Of a stretch of 31,416 nucleotides of DNA, positions 1 through 9,460 are shown piece by piece. The position numbers and the translations under genes are program-made. The stretch is from assembly GCA_021464525.1 (NCBI GenBank), contig JADRCO010000534.1, positions 1 through 31,416 of the forward strand. The letters are read 5' to 3'. Numbering within the stretch: the first letter of the stretch is position 1; every line of letters begins with the position of its first letter. This stretch comes from Rhizophagus sp. LPA8_4_AMF (lineage: Eukaryota; Glomeromycota; Glomeromycetes; Glomerales; Glomeraceae). The notes under the pieces are model-generated. The model saw nothing but the letters and a program-made list of their open reading frames with translations, did no database searches and was not told where the DNA came from.

Positions 1-1700
1 ATATAAATATGTAATAATAGAATTAAATAAATAACTTACTTCCTATATTATTAAATAATTTTTTGAATAAAGAATTAATTTTATGTAAATATTATATAAA
101 TATTTAATGATTGAATTAAATAAATAACATACTTCCTATATTATTTTAAATAAAGAATTTAGTTAATTTAAATATGTAATAATAAAATTAAATAAATAAC
201 TTACAACTTACCATCTAAAAGAAATTACAAAATAATTTTTTAAATAAAGAATTTAGTTAGTTTAAATTATATGTAAATATTATTTATATATTTAATAATA
301 GGATTAAATAAATAACTTACTCCCTATATTATAAATAATTATTTAAATAAAGAATTTAGTTAGTTTAAATTATTTGAAATATTATATAACATGTAATAAT
401 AGAATTAAGTAAATAACTTACACCCTATATTATTAAATAATTTTTAAATAAAGAATTAGTTATATGTACCGACTGTATATATTATATAAAATATATAATA
501 ATAGATAACTTACAATCTATATTACAAATAAATAAAGAATTAGAAATATATAATAATGGAATTAAATAAATAACTTTACAACCTACCATCTAAAAGGAAT
601 TACAAAATAATTTTTTAATAGAATTTAGTTAGTATAAATTATATGTGAATATTATGAAGGAAATAATTTTACGCAGGGCGTTGATTTTTTGTGGTAAATT
701 TGCCGATCATTTATGATCACGTGATATCATAAATTTCGTTTTTTTAATAAACGCGGCGCAAACCTTATGAACTTATTATAGAACTTCTAAAGTACATGCC
801 CTATGCGTATTTTTGCCTTCTCTACAACTTTACTTATATGACTAAAAAGGGTTTAAAATACTAAATTCGACTTTTATACATAACATAATATAGGGGGTGC
901 GTTGCTACGCACCTGCGTATAAATTTAAATCCTTATATAAATATGTAATTATAGAATTAAATAAATAACTTACACCCTATATTATTAAATAATTTTTAAA
1001 TAAAGGATTAATTATATGTAAATATTATATAAATATATAATAATAGAATTAAATAAATAACATTACCTCCTATATTATTAAATAATTTTTTAAATAAGAA
1101 TTTAATTAATTTAAATTGTATGTATATATTATATATATAATAAAATTAAATAAATGACTTATAACTTACCAACTAAAAGAAATTATCAAATAATTTTTTA
1201 ATAGAATTTAGTTAGTTTAAATTATATAAATAATAGAAATATAGATATCATATAACTTACACCCTGTAGTATTATTATTATTAATTAGTAGATGTAAACA
1301 TAATACAAAAGTATTTACTGTAAATAAATATATCACTTACAATCTAGTTATTTAAATTAAAAATATAATTAGTTGAGTTATATAAAATATTAAATAAATA
1401 CTGTAAATATATTTTAGTAACTTACCATCTGTAATATAATTGATTAGTATTAAATAGTTATTTAAACAAGGAATTTAGTTATTTGAATATTATGTAAAAT
1501 AAATAAAGTAAGGATTAAGGAACTAAAAATTTAAATAACTTACAAACTATATAGTAGTATTATTAATCATTAATAAATTAATTAGTTACATGGAACATAA
1601 CAAAAATAAGTAATTCAATTATAAGATAACCTATTAACTTACGAGCTAAATTATTTGATATAAATTTTCATATAATATATATAGTTAGTTAAAATTATGT
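1..1700. repeat. Degenerate AT-rich tandem repeat array, units about 70-120 bp
   Basis: Units share a core resembling TTAAATAAATAACTTAC, then a CCTATATTATTAAATAATT-like stretch and an AAAGAATTTAGTTAGTTTAAA-like stretch. Unit length varies and the right half (after about 1200) is more diverged. The array is interrupted at 670-919 by a different element. The same sequence carries the splice-site pattern described for the candidate micro-exon gene. Confidence 0.85.
670..919. mobile_element. MITE-like insertion in the repeat array
   Basis: This 250-bp stretch does not match the flanking AT-rich units and is richer in GC. It is bounded by an inverted TACGCAGG (670-677) and CCTGCGTA (912-919); the inversion extends to about 12 bp if one gap is allowed. 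Just inside the right end a 7-bp stem, GGTGCGT with ACGCACC and a 4-nt loop (896-913), forms a hairpin. A palindromic ATCACGTGAT lies near 715-726. No open frame is present and no clear target-site duplication is visible. It lengthens one intron-like unit of the array from about 130 to 384 nt. Confidence 0.5.
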
Positions 1701-2104
1701 GTGTATATCATTTAGATAATATTTAAATTATTTACAAATAATTTATTTTATAAATAAATGAAAAATTTTAATATTTCAGCTTGTATAATATATTATATTT
1801 ACCTTCAGGTACCTTGGTACTACTACTTGAAACTTATTGCAATTTGTTTAAAAATTTTAGAATGCTAATTATATTAAATGCTCATGCTACATATATGTTT
1901 TTTACCTTTATCATTACTGTGAGCCATTTGCTATAATTATATCAAAATTCTCTCCAACTAGAAAAGATAATGTAAACATCATCTTTTTTTTTCTTTTTAT
2001 ATTATTATTAAACGCCTTTATATATGGATAATAATATTTATTTAAAATGCATTGCGCAAAAATTATGTCATGTATGATGAATGATGAACAAATTTCACAC
2101 GTGT

Positions 2105-2920
2105 GTCCAATCGTAAGCCTCATTGTTGCGCAGCAATAATCACAAAACAAGAAAACTTTCTTAATACATAATATACAAACTCCTAAAAGTCATTAAATAG
2201 ATGTATTTTCGGCTACTTTGCAAGTTTACTTAGAGTGTCAAAGGTAGTTTTGAATATCGCTTTTTTTGATTTTTTCGTTAAAGTAAATACAAGTCAGACC
2301 TCTGATCGCCATGTGGTTGGGATTATACTATATATATAATGTGATTTCATAGAGGTTTAAAATTAAATTTGTCTGTTGATCTAGGTATTTTAGGTATTTA
2401 TTACTCGTAATAAACTGAATAAATAAAAATAAAATAATAAAAATTAAAATAAAGATAAAATAAATTAGATGTATAAAATTAAAACTTTTAAAGATGGTTC
2501 TGGGGACCAGAAAAATTTTATAGTTACACAGTTTTTGTGATTTGATCATGATATACATCAATATAATCATCTAAATATCAAATAAATTATGACACTTCAA
2601 AACAATTTACCAATTCCTTTCCTTAGTAAATTATATTATTTTATTACATAATTTCGAAAAATTATCAGCTAGAAATATTTAATAATTGGAACTTGCTTTT
2701 TAGCTTGCGATTCAAGTCATCACATAATTTTGGTATTCTTTTAAAGATGGTCTATATTAAATTTATCTGTTTTTATTGTTCAAAAAATTTTATTTAAGTT
2801 TGTATAGATTTAAATGCATCATTCAAAGACACTTGAATTTCTCTTCTTCAGAATCATATTCATCAATTTCATCTTACATAATTGCAATTTGAATCCCGCA
2901 TTGATTTTAAAATAAACGCT
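2105..2920. repeat. Left copy of a dispersed direct repeat (partner 29283-30640)
   Basis: Several blocks match the right side of the window in the same orientation. They include AAGCCTCATTGTTG near 2116, GTCAGACCTCT near 2293, GGAACTTGCTTTTTAGCTTGCGATTCAA near 2689-2716, and a block near 2806-2836 containing TAGATTTAAATGCATCATTC. On the minus strand, about 2810-2870 reads as a decayed coding tail with an acidic segment and then a frame containing SLNDAFKS, as in the right copy. The copies differ by many substitutions, small indels and a roughly 580-bp insertion in the right copy, so the duplication is old. Confidence 0.75.
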
Positions 2921-3235
2921 ACAGAAATTTAAAAATACCATTCGATGACACACGTTGTGTTGTTAAGTCACATATTATCGGTAAAGCAAAATAAACATAC
3001 AGGTAATAAAAATGTTTGTACATGCATAATAAATTATTTCTAAACATATTTTTAAGATAGCATTTTTAAAATTATTATCCAAAGAACATAACTATTTTCT
3101 TTGAGTATTGTTTGGTTCGTGTATATATGACAATTACAAAGATCAAATACAAAGAAGTTTAAGAAGTTTTAATGTTGAGCGTTATAATTCAAATTTAACG
3201 AATTATGAATAGAATTTTCATACTGTTTATACTGA

Positions 3236-3605
3236 GGGTAAAAAACGTCATCCACATAATCAATTTTCACGTGGCTCTCTGCGTACTAATTTTTTTTTAG
3301 GTAAATTTTATTGGGCACAAAAATAGTATAATCGAAATGATCAGATTGTCATAGTGCGGGCCAAAATTAAATGTAATTTCAGTTTGGCCAACATCATACT
3401 ATGAAAATTGGATCAGTTGACATAGCGTACGTACACTTCACTTTTCACGCGCATGTAATTAAAAGTAAATCGGAACGATATTTTATTTATATATATAAGA
3501 GGTTCATAAGTTGCGCATAAAACTTTTATGAATAATGTGCGCTCTGCACGTATAAAAATAATCTGATTTTCCAACACTGACTATGAATCTATCATTTTTT
3601 TACCC
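3236..3605. mobile_element. Possible MITE with 10-bp inverted ends
   Basis: GGGTAAAAAA at 3236-3245 is exactly inverted as TTTTTTACCC at 3596-3605, bounding 370 bp without an open frame. The inversion does not extend cleanly inward and no target-site duplication is evident, so this could be chance in AT-rich DNA. A similar start, AAAAAACGTCATTTTCACG, occurs near 15155, which hints at a dispersed family. Confidence 0.3.
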
Positions 3606-3654
3606 TAACGCAGGCCAACATTACAATAGTTCTGGCCAGAATTACTATCACGTG

Positions 3655-3712
3655 CACTATAGTCGACTCGAGTCAAAAAATTCTAGTGCGGAGTTACGCG
3701 AGTGCGAGTCCA
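3655..3712. repeat. GAGTC-rich low-complexity motif
   Basis: A cluster of GACTCGAGTC, GCGAGTGCGAGTCC and related words. It resembles the interior of the MITE-like element at 19685-19830, including a shared CAAAAA-ATTC-then-GCGAGTGCGAG order. It may be a decayed member of that family. Confidence 0.45.
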
Positions 3713-3955
3713 AGTTTTTGCTTATGTGTAACATGAGTTGAAACAGCCATGGTTAATATTATCAAAATGTAATATAAAAGTTTAAACCCAATTTTTTATA
3801 TGGAATAAAAGAACCTAATATATAAATTTTTAATAATTACATGTTTTTCTTACATAAATTTGAACTAATAAATATATATACATTTATAAAAATAAGACAA
3901 AATAATAAGATAAATAAAATAATAACTACCAAATAAATTTTAAATTTTAAAAATT

Positions 3956-6900
3956 TTAAACTAAAGTTACTTTGAAATTAACCCTTAAAAATTCTCCTTC
4001 TTCATTCTTAATAAAAGGAAGAATTTCTATTTGACCTAAAAATAAAACTAAATTTATAGATTGATTATTCCATGATTCTGGAATATCTATACCAATTGTA
4101 CCAACTTTACTTACACCGGGCTCATCACAATATATAGCATCTTGCGCAGAAGTTGAATATAATTCGATATAAAATTTTGTTTGATCTTTATAATCTAATT
4201 TGAACTCAAATTCTTGATTTACTTGGACTTCTGTACCTTTTGATACCAATCTATTAAAAAATTGCCTTTCATTTGAGTTATCTTCTTTCCAGGGGTGTAA
4301 TATTCCAACTCCATAAGTTATATCTATTACTCGTGAATATATTGAGTTCATGTTTAATCCATATTCAAGTGCTCCACTTATTACAGTAGCTAGAGGTTGT
4401 CTAGGTACGATAATAATATGTTGTTGAAATTCTTGTTCAATACATGTCCGTAAATATCTCGATTTACCAAGACTTCCTGCCAAAAATATTGTAAGACAAT
4501 AGTTGCTTAAATTCAATTGTTCATGTATTAATTGAATTATTTGTTCTACTATTGGATTAAACATTGGTTTTATATCATCGTAACTAATTTTTATTTTCCA
4601 TCCATTTTCTTTTAATTCTTTCAAATAAGAGTCGGTAACATATTGCTTAATATCAGGACAAATCTTCTCGAGTTTCATATCATATACGTTATAATTGTCC
4701 TTATTTTTGATCTTTTTACGAAATTTCTTAATTAAGCGTTGTAATTGGTCATCATGATTTTTTCCAAGATTTTTTAAAGCGGTAGAGCCAACTTTTTTTG
4801 AAATAAATGCAAGAAATTCTTTATCTATGCAATTCGACCCGCAAAGTTTACTGGAACTTAATGATTTTTCTACTAATTTATTATTTACTATTTTCCTAAG
4901 AGTTAATTCCACTAATTCACTTCCACAATTAACAACTAAAAAGTCTGCTATAAATTAATAATAAATTAACATATAATAATTTTAAAAACTAAAAATAAAA
5001 AAAAAAAAATTATACAAGTCCCTTACATTTAGATTTTTCTTTTATTGTATTCATACAATCTATAGCAGCCGCCTCAACTAATTATCATTAAATTATTATA
5101 TTAGATTTAAAAAACAAGTAACTTAATAAATATAATAAATATAGAAATTAATAACCTACTTCCTGTAATTAATAGTAATTTTTCCGAATCTTCGCTATCA
5201 ATTAATTCAGCTTTACGCATACATTTTCTTATCATAGCCTTTTTTTGATGGGAAAGCTTCGAAGGAATAGATAATGTGATCATAACATTTTTGAAGAAAT
5301 CTATTTCAGGTTTCAATACGGTATTTTTGATAAACTAATGGAAAATAAATATATAGTTAAAGGATTTTAATAGTTATATTATTTAGTAATTATTTTCAAA
5401 AAAAAAATTACCTCTCCTAAATTAATAAGAAAAATATTAATAAAAATATTAATAATAAAATTTTGATTTAAATATAGACGACAATATTTTAATATACAAA
5501 CCTATATTTTTTAAATAACCAATAGCTTGTTTATCAACAGAATTTGATGATAAATTAAATTCGTATCTTGCATTAAATTGATCCGGCCAATCTTCGTTTA
5601 TAATGATATTATTCATTGGTTCATATGCGTAGGCAAATCCAGAAGATGTGGCTCCAAAATCTTTTTAAAAAATATTTTAATATTAATTAATATTTAAAGC
5701 AATTTATTATAAAAGAAAAAAAAAATGATAATTTACCTATTGCGATGGTCAGTTTAATATCATTACCCATAGAAGGTTGTTTTATAATTTTTGAAATATA
5801 TTTAATTTCATTATTAATTTCAGAAAATACATTTTCATTCAACCTGTCATTGGTTAAAATACGTCCAATTAATTCCAAAGGAATATTAGAAAAATTTATT
5901 CCTTTTTTGGTAGAGAGAGGTGAATATCCCTTCTCTCTATTATCGTTATCAATTTTTAAAACTTCCCTATCTGAATATAGAACGCAAATATGTAAGTCTA
6001 TATTAGTGTTGGTTTCATCAGGATCATTTGATTCGCTTAATTGAAATCTAATTGAATTATATGACCATTCGATTAACTTAATGTCATTCATTGGTTCATC
6101 ATTTGATGGCGGGTAATTTGCGTTAACGGAAATACAACATCCTTGAGATAACGGAAAGGGCGTTTTAATATGACAATAAGATTCATTTGCAGATTCCAAT
6201 GTAATAGATTTCTTAAAATACTGTACTAGAAATTCACGATTTTTTGGACTGAAAACTGATAATTTTGAAGGTCTACCAATCATCATCCATATAATATGAC
6301 ACTCTTTAATACTAATATTTGAATCTATTGAAGATTTTATTTTTGCATAAAAACCATTTAAGTCACATAACTCAAATTTAACAAAATGTTCTTCGACTAA
6401 TGAGTCATTTCCCGAAATAATATTTCCAAATACTTCATAATTGTCACCTTTCAATGAAGGTTCTATATCTATGCGTTTATAATGTTCAGTATTTTTATCA
6501 TTTAAATCTTTCAAATCAATAATTCCTGTCCTTATAATTCTAAATCCATCTTGATTGGTATCATAACCTCTTATGATAGTATGAATTTTACTTTGTTGTT
6601 CCGTTTCAAATATATCATATATAGGAATGATTTTATCCAATTCAATAATTTCCAAATTATTCTTATTATCTTGAATCCAATTTGTCAAGTTACTTTCTTT
6701 AACTTCGATAACATCACCTTTTGGTGTTACAAAATATGAATCCTTATCCAAGTAAGGCTTTAAGGATGATTCGATTGGCGAGTTTATATCAATCCTCTCA
6801 TAATTACCAGAGGAAGTAGTTGATAAAATAATCTTACTTCCTAAAACAATTCTTTGTGGAAATAAGTGTCCATATTCACCAAATATGCCTTGTAAAGCGT

Positions 6901-8992
6901 CAAATGGTTTCATACTATTAAGTGCTTGTTCTATTTCATTTTTAAATTCTTCCGAAGGTTCAATAATATCTATATTTAATAAAACTTCATATCGCTCGTA
7001 TTTAATCGTTAAAGGTATACCATTAAGCCTATCATCTAAATCATTACTTCTGACAAGTGGATTGATTTTATCTGTTATCATTATTGGCTTATTTCTTTCT
7101 AAATAAAACCCATTGCTTAGATTTAATTCTGGTAATCTAATAAAATTAACGGCAGATTTTTCGCTTATTTTCATTTCGAGATATCTATTTATTATTAGAC
7201 CTTGAAGTAAGTGAAAATTTTTAACAAATTTTGTTAAAATAACACATGAATCTTCTTCGGCTTCTTCGTTTGCAATCCACTCTTCCAAATTTAACTTCTC
7301 TTTAAAGTTAGCAATACCAGGTTGACTCACTTTAAAAGTCTCGAAGTCATCAGATGGTAATTTACCGACCCTTAATTGAGAAATAGAAATAAGATCATCG
7401 TAGTGAATTATCTCAAGAATATTCTCTTGATATAACTTATTCATCCAATTGGTTAATTCTTTAGGGGTTTTTATCCTTTCTCCATTTAATGTCTCAATGC
7501 GTGGTGTGAATTGTAAAGTTGATAAATTATTGAATGGATTTCCATTATTATAAAGAGCCGAATTATATGCCATGATTAAATGAAATTTTAAGAGTTTAAT
7601 CTCTTCAGGAGTAACCAAATTAAACCCTTTAATGAATAATTGTCCACCGGCTAGAAATTTTTTGGCAAGAAAATGACCATATATATCATGTAATTTTTCT
7701 TTATTATCACTAAAAAAAGATTCCACTGGTTCGGCATTGTAAGTAATTTCAACGACAGGAAAATTGATACAAATATCTAATGGTTTTGTGTTAATATCGC
7801 CATAATCTTCATTAGAATTAATACATGTATATACCATTGGTTTTCCATCATATATATCTATATCCAATTCATTATCATCGGAAATAACAACCTTTTTACT
7901 AAAGTGTATATTATTATTTTCGTCAAAGGATAAACCATAATTCAACTTCCATTGTTGAATTATTTTTTGTGTATCTTTTAATGGTTCTTCTTTCGAAATA
8001 ATGTTCAAATCTTTTTCCAAAATACTTTCATCATCATCTTCGCTATCTTCTTCGCTTCCACTTTCCTCATAAGAATTATCCTCAGAAATTGGAATAGTAG
8101 TAGGCGGTTTAATAATAAATTTCGCTACTATAACGTTCGTATTTATATCAAGATCTTCGTCTGTCCCACAAAGACAAACCTTAATATGAAGTTCATTAGT
8201 AATAGCTATTAATTGACTAGAGTAAGTGGGACGTGAATCACGTGAAATAAAAAAATTTATCGTATGATTGCATTCTCCTACTTCATATTTGATTTCATGT
8301 TTTGGAACATCAGGAAAATTTGTCTTTTTTTCAATACGATAATTTCTATTCGCATTAAATCGAAAATCCATATAAGTCATCAAATAACTTTCAATACGTT
8401 CAACACTTATATTAGTTTTTAAGTATTTAATTTTCATGGGTATATAAACATAGGTCCCTAAATTAAATTTTTTGTTGTGTGGTAATTCAAATGTGTATTC
8501 TAAGAGATTTTGGAATTTACCTTGTAATTTATGAGGATAAAAAGAGGAAGAATCCTTATAACTCAAAGCTGTAGCTCTTTTAAATGGAAATTCGATTTCG
8601 ACAACTGGTTTAAACAATTGCCATCTTTCATTTAAATTTACCGTAGCAATTAATTTATATTCTACCGACCCATTTGCTGTATTCGATTCATTGTTTAAAT
8701 TAATAGTTTCGGGAAGGTTATATGATAGTAACCTTTCTTTAAAGGATATTATATTAAGATGTTGAACAGTTGAAAATGTAGCTTCTTTAGGCCAAATTTC
8801 GTATTGTTTATCAATAATAATATGTTTTCTAGTATTGAATATTGGTCGACAGATCTTTTCTACGCCTTTTAATTGTAAAATAACATTTTTTACTTGATCT
8901 GTATTATAATTAAGATGTAAATTGCCAATTAGATAACCTTCTTCATAAAAGGAATTACAATTTGGTGCGTGTGAAAATGTTAATCCTGCCAT
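3956..8992 (-). CDS. Arrestin-like / MACPF-signature / HSP70-like fusion protein (1545 aa, six exons)
   Basis: Proposed exons are 8992-5737, 5660-5502, 5416-5412, 5334-5160, 5077-5027 and 4947-3956. Every intron is GT-AG, 76-85 nt, and the total is exactly 1546 codons. Residues 1 to about 300 resemble an alpha-arrestin sandwich. An acidic linker follows near 305-335. About 340-1070 is a module common in these fungi, with EYGHLFPQRIVLG near residue 705 resembling the MACPF signature. The C-terminus is an HSP70/HSPA12-like ATPase fold: DFGATSSGFAYAYEP (phosphate-1 loop) spans the first splice junction, and FLAGSLGKSRYL matches the adenosine motif. The phosphate-2 loop is altered (NCGSEVELT where DCGGGTVDLT is usual), so ATP hydrolysis is doubtful. 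Known family: ATP-binding chaperone-like folds. Inferred role: a multidomain sensor or scaffold; function unknown. The ATG at 8992 begins MAGLTFSHAP and is the natural start. Confidence 0.8.
5412..5416 (-). other. 5-nt micro-exon of the HSP70-like fusion gene
   Basis: Between exons 5660-5502 and 5334-5160 the minus strand reads TTTAG, GAGAG, GTAATT. Exon 2 ends in phase 1 and exon 4 starts in phase 0, so exactly five bases are needed to keep frame. GAGAG supplies Gly-Glu, giving NIGEFIKNTV across the junction, which fits the usual helix before the IDFFKNV segment in this family. Flanking introns are 5417-5501 and 5335-5411. Confidence 0.7.
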
Positions 8993-9460
8993 TTTATTTT
9001 GGCCGAGTAATTATGCCATACTTAATGTTTTATATATGTTTATATATATATTACAATTATGATAATTATGATGATCAGGATGATCAGGATGATCAGGGGA
9101 ACTAGCACTATTTTGTGCGATCAAAAACAAATACTTGATCACAAGGAAGAAAAAAAAGGAAATAAAAGAATGAAGAATTTTTTTAATTGACGTGTGTGAT
9201 AAATAGATATGAAGATATCATTTACTTTCGTACATAATTCCGTCATTTTTTCGTGGGAAAGTGATACAATCAAGTTAAAGTTTGCGTTGAATGAATCTTC
9301 CTTTATGTAATTCTACTCCCGAAAATTTAATATTAAATGTGTGACTGAACTATTTAAGGGTTCTGAAAATGATTATAATTTAAATTCAAAAAATCCATCG
9401 TCCCTTTATTTTTTTTTTAAAAAAAATAACTAAATTATCATTGCCAACTTGAAATTCACT
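8993..9460. promoter_or_regulatory. Shared divergent intergenic region with a 3x9-bp repeat
   Basis: The 468 bp separate the start codons of the head-to-head genes at 8992 (minus) and 9461 (plus), so both promoters must lie here or overlap. ATGATCAGG is repeated three times without gaps at 9071-9097, about 80 bp upstream of the minus-strand start. A poly-T/poly-A tract precedes the plus-strand gene at about 9410-9426. No TATA box stands out. Confidence 0.55.

Larger units (their letters stand above)
1..1927 (-). other. Candidate micro-exon gene: array of fifteen 3-nt exons (3' end outside window)
   Basis: On the minus strand this repeat array reads as intron-like units (GTAAGT-type donor, AT-rich body often with CTAAC or CTAAT, AG acceptor) separated by exactly 3 nt. 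Triplets in transcript order: CTC 1643-1645, TTT 1544-1546, ATG 1426-1428, ATT 1341-1343, GGT 1261-1263, TTG 1170-1172, GAG 1067-1069, GGT 974-976, ATG 587-589, ATT 514-516, GGT 422-424, GGA 321-323, ATG 212-214, GAA 133-135, GAA 40-42. Intervening units are 70-157 nt, apart from one of 384 nt that holds an insertion, and so match real introns in this window. A plausible start is the ATG at 1925-1927 (exon 1906-1927), followed by exon 1803-1825; together they make 15 codons, so each triplet would be one whole codon (LFMIGLEG then MIGGMEE). The shifted frame is also open and gives a repeated YDW motif. No homologue is recognised. The alternative is a satellite derived from an intron. Confidence 0.45.
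2921..3955. other. Gene-free interval upstream of the HSP70-like gene's 3' end
   Basis: I find no supported coding region. The interval holds a possible MITE at 3236-3605 and a GAGTC-rich low-complexity motif near 3660-3712. The last 150 bp are very AT-rich and probably serve as the 3' flank of the minus-strand gene that ends at 3956. Confidence 0.6.

Noticed and set aside
1..1700. CRISPR-like or centromeric satellite interpretation of the array
   Set aside because: Units vary in length and sequence with no fixed repeat/spacer pattern, the genome is eukaryotic, and neither idea explains the invariant AG-NNN-GT junctions.
1914..2150. 78-codon minus-strand open frame with several Cys residues
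   Set aside because: Part of it lies in the dispersed repeat and the reading frame has no homologue I recognise; the nearby ATG at 1925-1927 in another frame fits the splice pattern better.
2328..2570. 80-codon minus-strand open frame rich in Ile and Phe
   Set aside because: It falls within the decayed repeat, has hydrophobic low-complexity content from AT richness, and is not open in the right-hand copy.
5745..7106. Three plus-strand open frames opposite the large minus-strand gene
   Set aside because: They are antisense shadows of the 5737-8992 exon.
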